Source: Lewinellaceae bacterium (GTDB taxonomy: Bacteria > Bacteroidota > Bacteroidia > Chitinophagales > Saprospiraceae). From it: 64,000 nt of DNA. Of the stretch, positions 1 to 8,900 are shown in pieces (the stretch's first letter is position 1; every line of letters starts with the position of its first letter). The stretch lies in assembly GCA_020636135.1 (NCBI GenBank), contig JACJYK010000002.1, positions 453,501-517,500 on the forward strand. The letters are read 5' to 3'. The notes under the pieces are model-generated. The model was not told where the DNA came from, did not search any database, and worked only from the letters and a program-made list of their open reading frames with translations. The translations under genes and the position numbers were made by a program.

Positions 1-1080
1 TTCCCAGGTCGTGATGCCAGGCTGGCGGATGCGCCACTGGTAAGCTTCCCCGGTGGAGACGGAATTAATGACCGCTGTGAGCGATTCTTCAGCCCGGTTG
101 GTGACCGCTAATTCGGACGCCGAGAAGCCGGTGCAGGCCGGTATCGAAAACGTTGCGATTTCCGACCAGACATATTGCGCGGGCGTACACCTTGTTATGA
201 CCAGCCAATCGTAATCAGTACCCGGTTCAAGTGATTCAAGGTATAAGGTATTATTCGAAAAGTTCGGAATGGACTTGAAGCTCCCCGATCCTTTTATTCC
301 GTATGAAAAGGTGTAATCTACGGAAGCAACGGAAGTGGTTAGCAATACTGAAGTATAACTGGTGACCTGGCTGAAAAGCTGGGATGCAGGCGGTGTATCG
401 CAGTCAGGAGATACCGGAGTGGAAAAGACCTGATCATCTGACCAGTCACTCCAGCCGGAGCTTCCACTCAATTCGCATTTGATCCGGAATGAAACCTGGT
501 AGGTCGTGGCATAGGTCCACGATGCAAGCAAATATTCCGGTGTCTCGAGCCAGCCGGTAATCGTATAATTGGACTGGGTACTGGTTTTATATCTGAATTC
601 GAAGTCCTTCGCATTGGTGAGGTAGGAAAATTTGATGGGCTGTGCTGTGGTGGTCGGTACATCCACTTTGATGTTACTGCCGATCGGAGGATTACAAGTA
701 TAGGTGGTGAATGTCTTCAGAGCGGAATACAGAGATAGGCAATTTTTACCTCCTGGTGTCAAATCACCAATGCCGACGAGGACTTGCCATTCGTAAGGTG
801 TGCCCTGGTCCAGCGTGTTTATATTGATGGACGCGCCCGGACCTCCATCCAGGGTAGCATATTCCTGCCAGGTTGCCGTTCCGGATTCCCGGATGCGGAA
901 ATAATAGCCGTCTGCTGTGACATTGCAAACCAATTCGGCCTTGTTGTAACCGATATTGGTGGTCTGCAGTGCGGAGGTTTGGATGCCATCCTTGCAGGGG
1001 TCGCCGGTTTGGCCAAAAGCGGGACAGGCCATCCCAAGCACACCGCCCAGGATTAAAATAGCAGTCAAAAATTTAAACAT
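1..1080 (-). CDS. Secreted fibronectin type III repeat protein, 3' end beyond window
   Basis: The reverse strand is open from an ATG at 1080 to the left edge: 360 codons, no stop. The N-terminus is a hydrophobic signal sequence with an AFGQ-type cleavage site near residues 22-24. Cys19 leaves a lipoprotein possibility. The rest is at least four FN3-like repeats of about 90 residues, each ending in an S-ALKTFTT or E-IATFS type strand and carrying a YEWQV / YDWLV / YQWRI strand. FN3 stacks are common in Bacteroidota adhesins and in T9SS cargo, where they act as spacers. The C-terminus is outside the window, so a sorting domain cannot be checked. No catalytic domain is visible. The gene lies divergent to the TRIC gene. 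Confidence 0.8.
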   Translation of the reverse strand, partial: MFKFLTAILILGGVLGMACPAFGQTGDPCKDGIQTSALQTTNIGYNKAELVCNVTADGYYFRIRESGTATWQEYATLDGGPGASININTLDQGTPYEWQVLVGIGDLTPGGKNCLSLYSALKTFTTYTCNPPIGSNIKVDVPTTTAQPIKFSYLTNAKDFEFRYKTSTQSNYTITGWLETPEYLLASWTYATTYQVSFRIKCELSGSSGWSDWSDDQVFSTPVSPDCDTPPASQLFSQVTSYTSVLLTTSVASVDYTFSYGIKGSGSFKSIPNFSNNTLYLESLEPGTDYDWLVITRCTPAQYVWSEIATFSIPACTGFSASELAVTNRAEESLTAVINSVSTGEAYQWRIRQPGITTWE

Positions 1081-1166
1081 CTGTTTGATTTTACGAGATG
1101 AACAATAATCAAGAGATGTCCGTAATTGAAGGTTGACCGCAAAAATAAGTGGGGAAAATCAGGTGT

Positions 1167-1193
1167 AAAATCATCCGAAAGGGTGATTTTTTT
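1167..1193 (+). terminator. Hairpin plus T-tract upstream of the TRIC gene
   Basis: A 10-bp stem (one G-T pair) encloses a GAAA tetraloop at 1177-1180 and is followed by a run of T to 1193. It has the form of an intrinsic terminator on the plus strand. No plus-strand gene lies upstream, so it could stop antisense transcripts from the FN3 gene region or act as an attenuator in the TRIC leader. Confidence 0.5.
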
Positions 1194-1253
1194 ATCAAAA
1201 GTCACCCTAAAACCCAGTGGATGCTTGTGCGGGTAAGTGCTTATCTTGGCGGC

Positions 1254-1868
1254 ATGGAAAGCGCATCTTCCTATTTCATTTTAGGCATCGACTACATCGG
1301 TACTTTTGTGTTTGCCTTGTCGGGTGCAGCGGCGGCACAAAATAAAAAGCTGGACCTTTTTGGTGGCGGCGTAATCGCGGTGGTAACCTCCCTGGGTGGA
1401 GGGACGCTGAGAGACATCCTGATCGGGAACACACCGGTTGGCTGGCTGAAGCATCCCTGGTATTTGCCGATCATTGCTGCTGGTATGTTGACCGCCTTTT
1501 TCTTTCGTCAGGCAACGACCCGCTGGCATCGCACCATTTTTTTGTTTGACACGATTGGCATCGGGCTGTTTACCATTCTGGGTTACGAATTAGCGCGCCA
1601 GCAAGGCCTGAGCTGGCCTATCTGTATGGTCCTGGGCACCATCTCAGCGGTTTTTGGCGGTGTATTGAGAGATGTATTGTCTGCCGAGATCCCGCTGATC
1701 TTCCGCCAGGAGATTTATGCGACAGCGTGTCTGGCGGGTGCAGGAATCTACACCCTGCTATTGCTTACAAATATGCCCAGAGATGTATCCATGTTGATCT
1801 GTGTGGCAGCAACCTTCTTTATTCGCCTGGCCGCCATCAAATGGCATTGGGTGATGCCAAGGATCTAG
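1254..1868 (+). CDS. TRIC cation channel / UPF0126 family membrane protein
   Basis: The 204-residue protein is of typical UPF0126 length with seven predicted hydrophobic segments. It carries the family's two internally repeated motifs: GGGTLRDIL near residues 47-55 and FGGVLRDVL in the second half. Members are trimeric inner-membrane channels related to eukaryotic TRIC, and some bacterial relatives have been linked to potassium or glycine transport. The frame is open further upstream to 1149, but that extension crosses the hairpin at 1167-1193 and adds a charged, non-family sequence. The start is therefore placed at the ATG at 1254, directly before the first membrane segment. Substrate cannot be read from the sequence. 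Confidence 0.85.
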   Translation: MESASSYFILGIDYIGTFVFALSGAAAAQNKKLDLFGGGVIAVVTSLGGGTLRDILIGNTPVGWLKHPWYLPIIAAGMLTAFFFRQATTRWHRTIFLFDTIGIGLFTILGYELARQQGLSWPICMVLGTISAVFGGVLRDVLSAEIPLIFRQEIYATACLAGAGIYTLLLLTNMPRDVSMLICVAATFFIRLAAIKWHWVMPRI

Positions 1869-1893
1869 GTCTGCGACACCGGTTAAATTCAAC

Positions 1894-1901
1894 TATCTTT
1901 G
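1894..1901 (+). promoter_or_regulatory. Bacteroidota -7 box (TATCTTTG)
   Basis: A perfect match to the TAnnTTTG -7 element, 5 nt before the GTG start of the next gene. No clear -33 TTG is seen at the usual spacing. If functional, the transcript would be nearly leaderless. Confidence 0.35.
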
Positions 1902-1905
1902 AAGG

Positions 1906-2172
1906 GTGAACGAAAAAATCATTTACCGCACGGAAGCGGATTTTGTCAATTATCTGGAATATTCCGCCATCAAGCGTCTGGTGATAGCATTAGCATTTCA
2001 ATCTGACCAGGGACGATGGCAGGCACTATTTATCCAACGAGTCTGGATGGATGATGAACAGGTAGGCATTGAAACAACAAAAGGAAAGCGATATTCACTG
2101 GACGAATTGTATGCCATCATTCCGTCATTTGATCATTACGAGCAGGATGCTTTAAGTTGTCTGTGCAGTTGA
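1906..2172 (+). CDS. Small hypothetical protein paired with Rof-like gene
   Basis: An 88-residue soluble protein starting with GTG. It has no signal peptide or membrane segment. The sequence is acidic and ends in Cys-Leu-Cys-Ser. I do not recognise a family. Its stop (2170-2172) lies inside the beginning of the following Rof-like gene, so the two are probably translated together. The predicted beta-rich core (KRLVIALAF, QALFIQRVWM, GKRYSLDEL) could be a small barrel. Function is unknown; co-translation with a Rho-binding protein hints at a role in transcription or RNA metabolism. Confidence 0.6.
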   Translation: MNEKIIYRTEADFVNYLEYSAIKRLVIALAFQSDQGRWQALFIQRVWMDDEQVGIETTKGKRYSLDELYAIIPSFDHYEQDALSCLCS

Positions 2173-2429
2173 AAGAAACATCAAACCAACCCTACCAACC
2201 CATAGATTGTTCGTTTTATGATCGTATCGAGGCGGCCATTGTGCTGCGCACTCCGGTTCTACTGGAATTTGTAGATGCCGATAATTCGCCCGTCACCAAC
2301 CGGATACATTTGGTCAATACCCGAATTGCTGATGGTGAGGAGTTTGTCATCCTTGAAAATGGACAAGAAGTACGAATGGACCGGATCATCTCACTGAATG
2401 GCATCCATCCCGTAAATCAGTGTTCCTAA
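2163..2429 (+). CDS. rof: Rho-binding antiterminator (Rof/YaeO) family protein
   Basis: An 88-residue protein with the Rof signature near its N-terminus: YQPIDCSFYDRIEAA followed by a short Sm-like beta barrel and the closing strand VRMDRIISLNGI. E. coli Rof is similarly sized, starts with a matching YQPINC-DxYD motif, and binds Rho to inhibit termination. GTG at 2163 is taken as start; TTG at 2157 is the alternative. Either one overlaps the preceding gene's stop, implying translational coupling. Family assignment rests on the N-terminal motif and size; activity on this organism's Rho is inferred. Confidence 0.7.
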   Translation: MQLKETSNQPYQPIDCSFYDRIEAAIVLRTPVLLEFVDADNSPVTNRIHLVNTRIADGEEFVILENGQEVRMDRIISLNGIHPVNQCS

Positions 2430-2480
2430 TTCAGTTTCGCGGATTCTTTTCTTGTATATTCAGGTCAAATTAATGACCAT

Positions 2481-3383
2481 ATGTTGCGTATTCTCACCGG
2501 GTTAGGCTTACTGCTATTCGTGGTTGGTTGTCATTCTGTCGATACAGTCAAGGATGAAGAAGCCTGGATCGACCTCTTTAATGGGGTAAATCTTGACGGC
2601 TGGGACATCAAAATATGTGGTTATCCGGTCAATGAGAATTACAAGAACACCTTTGTCGTGGAAGACTCGATGATCCGGGTCAATTACACCGAATACGACT
2701 CCTTCCGGAATGAATTTGGACACTTGTATTACCATCAGCCCTATTCGTATTACAAACTCCGGTGGGAATATCGATTTACTGGCGACCAATTACCTGGCGG
2801 TGCTACCTGGAATGTACGGAATTCGGGAGTCATGCTGCATTCTCAATCTGCACAGAGCAATGAATTAACGCAAACTTTTCCGGTCTCTATCGAGTGGCAA
2901 ATGTTAGGCGGTCTCAGTGACGGCAAATCGCGACCTACCGGTAATGTCTGTACGCCGGGCACGGCCGTCGAGATGCATGGAGAAGTCACCTACGATCACT
3001 GCATCAATTCCAACTCGAAGACCTATGATGGCGATCAGTGGGTACAAGCGGAAGCGATCGTGCATGGCGATGAATTCATGACTTTCATAGTGGACGGGGA
3101 TACGGTCCTTCAATTTGAGAAACCGCAGGTAGGCGGTGGCTTCACCAATGTCAATGCAGCAGGCGAAGACTGGAAAACGGTTGGTGGCATGGATCATCCG
3201 GAGGACTGGATCAAAAAAAATGGCTTGTTACTCAAAGAAGGCTACATCGCCCTGCAGGCTGAGAGCCATCCGGTAGATTTTAGAAATATTCAGTTGCTCG
3301 ATCTCTGTGGATGCGGAGATCCGAAGGCGAAAAATTACAAATCTTACGTGGCGCAGTCGAAGCCGGAATCCTGTATTTATTAG
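2481..3383 (+). CDS. DUF1080 (3-keto-disaccharide hydrolase domain) lipoprotein
   Basis: A 300-residue lipoprotein with a lipobox ending in Cys17 (VVGC). It is followed by a concanavalin-like DUF1080 domain recognised by the opening WIDLFNGVNLDGW and by the NSGVMLHSQ and SIEWQMLGG strands. DUF1080 proteins are abundant secreted proteins in Bacteroidota and Planctomycetes, and some act on 3-keto-glycosides. The extra C-terminal CGCGDPKAKNYKSY segment is Cys-rich. The stop overlaps by 3 nt the stop of the convergent phosphate transporter gene, so no terminator separates them. Confidence 0.82.
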   Translation: MLRILTGLGLLLFVVGCHSVDTVKDEEAWIDLFNGVNLDGWDIKICGYPVNENYKNTFVVEDSMIRVNYTEYDSFRNEFGHLYYHQPYSYYKLRWEYRFTGDQLPGGATWNVRNSGVMLHSQSAQSNELTQTFPVSIEWQMLGGLSDGKSRPTGNVCTPGTAVEMHGEVTYDHCINSNSKTYDGDQWVQAEAIVHGDEFMTFIVDGDTVLQFEKPQVGGGFTNVNAAGEDWKTVGGMDHPEDWIKKNGLLLKEGYIALQAESHPVDFRNIQLLDLCGCGDPKAKNYKSYVAQSKPESCIY

Positions 3384-5632
3384 GGGAATGAAGTACCTGA
3401 CTTTATGCCGTCGGGCTTTTGGTCAAACAATTGGGTAAAGCGTGCAGCTACAGCTACCAGATCTTTCAATTCCAATATCAGGCTGAGGTAAAGTATGGTG
3501 GCATGTTCTTCAGATTCCTCTGAAAATGATTGCATTTGCTGATCTAACTGGTCCTGCAATAGTTGCTGAATTCGCTTTTTCTCTTCCCTTAAATTAAACA
3601 CGTTGGTTTTTGAATCGGGTTGAAAATGCTTCATCAATCCATTCAGGTAGCGGTTAAATTCCTGTAAAAATTTATTGAGTGACTCTTGCTGCCTGGTGTT
3701 AAGCGGAGGCATGCTATTGGATAAATGACTTGAACAAGCCTTGACAATAAAGGTCTCCGATTGCAACATATCCTGTTCAAGGTCAAATTTGAGCAGGGCA
3801 ATTCGGGCGACTCTTAAATCTTCACCTTGAACACGGTTAGCCGATTGAAAGATTTCGTGACGGAATTTATCTTGTTGTTTCCGGAAGCGTTTCAATTTCT
3901 TCCTGGTTTTTTTCATCTGGTCATGGTCCTCTTTAAGCACAGCACCGATTGCATCGTGACAAGTAGACTTGATGGTTTGGAGAAATGGAATGACTGCAAT
4001 ACGGTCACGTCTCAACCGCTCCTGTGCCGAACTCATCTTACGCTTATGCCGCTCCACTTTTTGTTTTTGTTTCAACTCATCCTGATCATGATGAAAACGA
4101 TACGTCCGTATCAATAATAAAGTTGCGACTAAAGCCAAAGGTATGATTGCCCACAGGTGGAACGCCAGTATCAACCCACCGAAGATAGCGGCGACAGTAA
4201 ATGCTATCAGAGCAGTCATCAACCAGCCACTGATCACCTGGATAACACCAGTGATACGGAATACGGCGCTATTTCTACCCCATGCCCGGTCTGCAAGAGA
4301 AGATCCCATAGCCACCATGAACGAAACGTATGTGGTTGAAAGCGGTAATTTCAGAGAGGTGGCAAATGAGATCAGTGTGCTGGCAACGGTGAGATTGACT
4401 GACGCCCGTACCAGGTCAAATGCCGGAGTTTCATTGTTCAGGTTTTCGGGATTTCGTGGATTAAATGATGCATCAAACCATTTAAGCAGGGATTTAGGCA
4501 TCAGGGATGATAGGACATCGCCTATTTGCAATACCCAGCGGACCATCCATTGAGCAAGGGCGATGGGTTCAAAGCGTTCTTCACCTGAACCCTGCCTTCC
4601 TAGGTTGACTTCGGTCTCAGTCACTGATCGCGCTTTTCGGGAAAACCAGAGTGTGAGTACCATGATCAATCCTCCGATGATCAGCAGGATGGGTTTTGTT
4701 CGTACGGGTTGTTGAAGAGAAGTCATCAGTAAGGTATCCGGATCGACCGGAGAATGAGACCAACTGAGGTAGGATTCAAGACCAGCTATCGGTACCCCGA
4801 TGAAATTGACCAAATCATTGCTGGCAAAGGCCATTGCAAGTGCAAACGTCCCGAAAAGCACCACTAATCGAAGAATATTCATCTTAAAGACCTGACGGAT
4901 AATCACCAGCAATAACGTCCAGCCAATAACCGCAAATCCCAGCAGCATTAAGGTATGCCCCTGGATCCAGGCGATGATGGAATCGGGAATAAAAGATGCA
5001 CCCTTAGCGCCTTTAATCAGTAAAAAATAGCTTAGTAAAGCCAGTGCCAAACTTGCCCAAAGGTGGGTCAACAGCCCCATCCTTGATTCGTAGTGAAAAG
5101 TAAATAACAGTCGTGATATAAATTGAATAATCGTACCTACTACAAAGGCAACACCAACGGATATGAAAATGCCGGAGATAATAGCCAGGGCATTGGCTGA
5201 ATTGATGTAGATACTCAGATCTCCAATCGAGCTGCCGGCCTGACTCAGTTTGAAAAGGGCTACCGCGGTAGATGCTCCCAGCAATTCAAATACCACTGAA
5301 ACAGTCGTGGATGTAGGCAGGCCAAAGGTATTGAAAAGGTCAAGCAAGATAATATCCGTGAGCATGACAGCCAGGAAGATGACCATAACCTCAGCGAATG
5401 TAAAAAACTGAGGATTGAAAATGCCTTTACGGGCGATTTCCATCATGCCACTTGAAAAACTCGCTCCAATGAACACCCCTATACTGGCTACGATCAAAAT
5501 GATACGCCGGCTAGATACGTGTGACCCGATGGCCGAATTAAGAAAATTGACGGCATCGTTACTTACCCCAACAACCAGATCGGTGGCAGCAAGCAACACC
5601 AGCAGTATTACAACAATCAGATAATAATCCAC
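3380..5632 (-). CDS. Inorganic phosphate transporter (PiT) with C-terminal PhoU-like domain
   Basis: The 750-residue protein has two parts. Residues 1 to about 520 form a PiT permease with the duplicated signature: VSNDAVNFLNSAIGS near residue 23 and ASNDLVNFIGVPIAG around residue 270, among about a dozen membrane spans. From about 540 onward it is soluble, strongly charged and helical (long K/R/E/Q coiled coil), resembling DUF47/PhoU-like regulators that usually sit in a separate gene next to pit. PiT proteins import phosphate driven by H+ or Na+. The fused domain probably senses or gates transport. It lies near a locus predicted to release phosphate from organophosphorus compounds. Confidence 0.88.
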   Translation of the reverse strand: MDYYLIVVILLVLLAATDLVVGVSNDAVNFLNSAIGSHVSSRRIILIVASIGVFIGASFSSGMMEIARKGIFNPQFFTFAEVMVIFLAVMLTDIILLDLFNTFGLPTSTTVSVVFELLGASTAVALFKLSQAGSSIGDLSIYINSANALAIISGIFISVGVAFVVGTIIQFISRLLFTFHYESRMGLLTHLWASLALALLSYFLLIKGAKGASFIPDSIIAWIQGHTLMLLGFAVIGWTLLLVIIRQVFKMNILRLVVLFGTFALAMAFASNDLVNFIGVPIAGLESYLSWSHSPVDPDTLLMTSLQQPVRTKPILLIIGGLIMVLTLWFSRKARSVTETEVNLGRQGSGEERFEPIALAQWMVRWVLQIGDVLSSLMPKSLLKWFDASFNPRNPENLNNETPAFDLVRASVNLTVASTLISFATSLKLPLSTTYVSFMVAMGSSLADRAWGRNSAVFRITGVIQVISGWLMTALIAFTVAAIFGGLILAFHLWAIIPLALVATLLLIRTYRFHHDQDELKQKQKVERHKRKMSSAQERLRRDRIAVIPFLQTIKSTCHDAIGAVLKEDHDQMKKTRKKLKRFRKQQDKFRHEIFQSANRVQGEDLRVARIALLKFDLEQDMLQSETFIVKACSSHLSNSMPPLNTRQQESLNKFLQEFNRYLNGLMKHFQPDSKTNVFNLREEKKRIQQLLQDQLDQQMQSFSEESEEHATILYLSLILELKDLVAVAARFTQLFDQKPDGIKSGTSFP

Positions 5633-5742
5633 ACCAATTTCATTCAGGTGACGATGTTAACGGATTAATATTAACGCGAGATTACCAAAAGATTAAGTAA
5701 GGATGAATTTTATTCCCCGATAATTTATTTCAGGTTTGGAAT

Positions 5743-5782
5743 AAAAAAATTAGCCGGGAAATCCGATGATAAACCCGGCTAA
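5743..5782 (-). terminator. Minus-strand intrinsic terminator
   Basis: A perfect 9-bp inverted repeat (TTAGCCGGG / CCCGGCTAA, 15-nt loop) is followed in the minus direction by seven T. No minus-strand gene lies between it and susC. It may end transcripts antisense to the susC leader, or act as a structure within that leader. Confidence 0.5.
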
Positions 5783-5982
5783 CTATCTAATATCTAATTA
5801 AACCGGAATAAAAATAGCGGTATTTAGCTTAACAATAAAATAAGCTTCAGTTAACGCATTGGTAATTATTTGTTAATGAGCAGAATGGTCTGAAATGGAT
5901 CGGGTTTCCGGACTTTTGCAGTGCTGAATGTTTCCGTAAAAGACGATCGATTCGGCTGACTATTTAATCATCTAATTAAACC
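5783..5982 (+). repeat. Pair of 22-23 bp direct repeats in the susC leader
   Basis: Copies at 5783-5804 and 5960-5982 match over CTATyTAAT-ATCTAATTAAACC, with the 13-mer ATCTAATTAAACC identical. The right copy sits just upstream of the susC ATG. They may be duplicated leader sequence or regulator sites. Confidence 0.5.
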
Positions 5983-5991
5983 TATTTACCA

Positions 5992-8900
5992 ATGAAACTT
6001 GCGCTCCAAGTGACCGGCGTAGGGCGTTTATTGGCGTGTACCCTATTTTTCGCTTTGGGTATTCCGCTGACCGTTAATGCTCAGTTTCAGGTAACCGGAA
6101 AAGTTACCGACGCCAACACCGAGACTCCCCTGATCGGAGTCAATGTCTACCAAAAAGGAAATTTAACCAATGGAACCACCACCGACGTGGATGGCCTGTT
6201 TGAACTGGAAGCAGATGCCGGAGATGCCATTCTGGTCTTCTCCTACATTGGATACACAGAAATCGAAATCCCTTTAGAGCACCGCAGCCTGATCAGCGTA
6301 AAAATGACCGAAGGGTTGACGCTCCAGGAGGCTGTTGTTACTGCGTTGAATATAACCCGTGACGAGAAGTCATTGGGCTATGCGCTGCAACAGGTCAATG
6401 GTGACGATGTGAGCGGCTCAAACAGCACCAATTTTGTCAGCGCCTTATCGGGTCGTGCTGCCGGTGTTCAGGTGGTAACGAATGGTCAGAATGCAGGCTC
6501 TGCCAGCGTGGTCATCCGTGGTATGTCCTCACTTACCAGCAATAATCAACCGCTGTTCGTAGTGGATGGTATTCCAATTAACAATGAGACGGATACCCGG
6601 ACCAGTACCAACGGCATTTCAGACAACATGCACCTGGATTATGGGAATGGCGCCGCAGAGATCAATCCTGATGATGTCGAGTCTGTATCCATCCTGAAAG
6701 GTGCGAATGCAACTGCCCTTTATGGTTCCCGTGCCGCCAACGGTGCGGTGATCATCACCACCAAGTCGGGTAAAGGGCACAAGGGAATCGGTGTTGAACT
6801 CAGCTCAAAAACAACCTTTGAAACCATGCTGAAGGGTCCCGAATACCAGCGTGTTTATGGACAGGGTAAAAATTTCCAGTTTGCCTTTGCAGATGGATAT
6901 GGAAATGGAACCTTCGACGGGGTGGATGAATCCTGGGGACCACGACTTGACGGGCGGCTGATTCCTCAGCACGACTCTCCGACCTCCACCGGACTGCGCG
7001 GAGGTGATGTACATGGACTGACTTTCACACTGGGACCGAATGGCGTAGATCTGGACCGTCGTGGTACCATCACTCCAACACCCTGGGTAGATCACGGTGA
7101 CCCGGTGAAAAACTTTATGGAGACCGGTCATACGCTGGTGAACAACGTATCATTTTTCGGAAGCAATGATAAAGGGAACTTCCGGGTATCCTATACCAAT
7201 TTTGCCAACAAAGGAATTGTCCCAAACACCGACCTGATGCGTAACACGGTGTCCTGGTCTGGAGATTATAAATTGTCCGATAAATTGACGGTTAACACCA
7301 AAGCCAATTACATCCGTTCTGCCAGTGACAACCGGACGGTCAACGGATATGGTACGGAATCGGTGATGTACCTCTTTATCTGGTGGGGTCAACAGATTGA
7401 TGTCAGAAATCTACGTGAATACTGGGAGCGTGGTCTGGAAGGCTTTCAACAGTTTAATTACAACTACAATTACCACGATAATCCCTACTTCAACATGTAT
7501 GAGAACACCAACGGTCTTTCCAAGGACCGTTTGATCGGTAATTTGTCCGCCACCTACGAGATTATGCCTTCCCTGAAGCTGATGGTACGTGGTGGTACCG
7601 ACGTTTTCTCGGAGTACCGCTTCATCAAGCGGGCATACTCAACGCAGCGATTCCCCAATGGTCAATACCGGGAAGATAAAATCAATTTCCGTGAGACCAA
7701 TGTTGACTTCCTGCTGACCTACGACAAGCAATTGACCGATGACTGGTATGTGAATGCCAACGTTGGGGGTAACCAGATGCAGCGTTTTAATCATTTCCAT
7801 TCGGTGAGCGCCAACAAGTTGTTGTTGCCTGAGATATACTCCTTTACCAATGCGGATGGTCCTTTGGTTCAATCCATCAGCCGGCCGGAGCAACAGATCA
7901 ATTCGCTGTATGGGTTTGCCCAGCTGGGTTTCCGTAATCTGGTTTACCTGGACCTGACCGCGCGTAACGACTGGTCATCCACTTTGCCGGTTACCAACAA
8001 TTCGTATTTCTATCCATCCGCATCACTGAGTGCCATCCTCACCGACATGTTTGATGTCCCTTCCAACAGCCCGCTTTCATTCGCGAAAGTTCGGTTGGGA
8101 TGGGCGCAGGTCGGTTCCGATACGGATCCTTTCCGTCTTAGTGATCCATTTATCTTCGGCGGTTCACCCTGGGGTAACAATGCGACGGCTTCACCTTCAA
8201 ATACACTCCCCAACTTTGACCTGAAACCGGAAATTCAGACCAGTACGGAAGTGGGCGCCGATGTACGTTTCTTCCATGACCGGATAGGCATTGATGCTAC
8301 GTATTATCGCTCGGTAAGTAAAAACCAGATCCTTGCCATAGACTTACCTTATACCTCCGGTAAAACTTCCCGGATCATCAATGCCGGTAAAATTGAAAAC
8401 AAAGGGGTCGAGTTGTTATTATCGCTGACACCGGTCAAAGGGGCCCTGAGGTGGAACACCATGTTTAACTTCGGACTTAACCGTAACAAAGTACTTGAAT
8501 TGCCGGACGGCGTTGATCGCTATGTTTACGGTGGCAATGGCATCACCCTGGTTGCTGAAGAAGGAGGAGCGCTTGGCGATATGTGGGGTACCGGCCTGCG
8601 TAAGGTTGAGGACCCCAATAGTCCCTATTATGGACAGGTGATATTCCGCAATGGCCTGGTTCAGGAAGACAACACCTTGCGTAAACTGGGAAATTACAAC
8701 CCCGATTTCACGCTGGGCTGGAACAACGAACTTTCCTATAAAGGCTTCAATCTGAGTTTCTTGTTTGACTGGCGTCAGGGTGGAGACTTGCTATCCCGTA
8801 CCCGCTTGATTGCTGCTACATCAGGCAATGTGGTCGAGACACTTTGGGGTCGTGAACCTGAATTCGGAGGGGCACACCCTGGCATCAAAGACAGTGGACT

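Larger units (their letters stand above)
5633..5991. other. Intergenic region upstream of susC
   Basis: AT-rich 359-bp gap between divergent genes. No ORF is convincing. It holds a minus-strand terminator-like hairpin (5743-5782) and two near-identical AT-rich repeats. The repeats are at 5783-5804 and 5960-5982 and share the 13-mer ATCTAATTAAACC. The second ends 9 nt before the susC start codon. Confidence 0.6.

Noticed and set aside
1149..1253. Upstream extension of the TRIC gene to 1149
   Set aside because: It would translate through a terminator-like hairpin and adds a charged N-terminus not seen in UPF0126 proteins.
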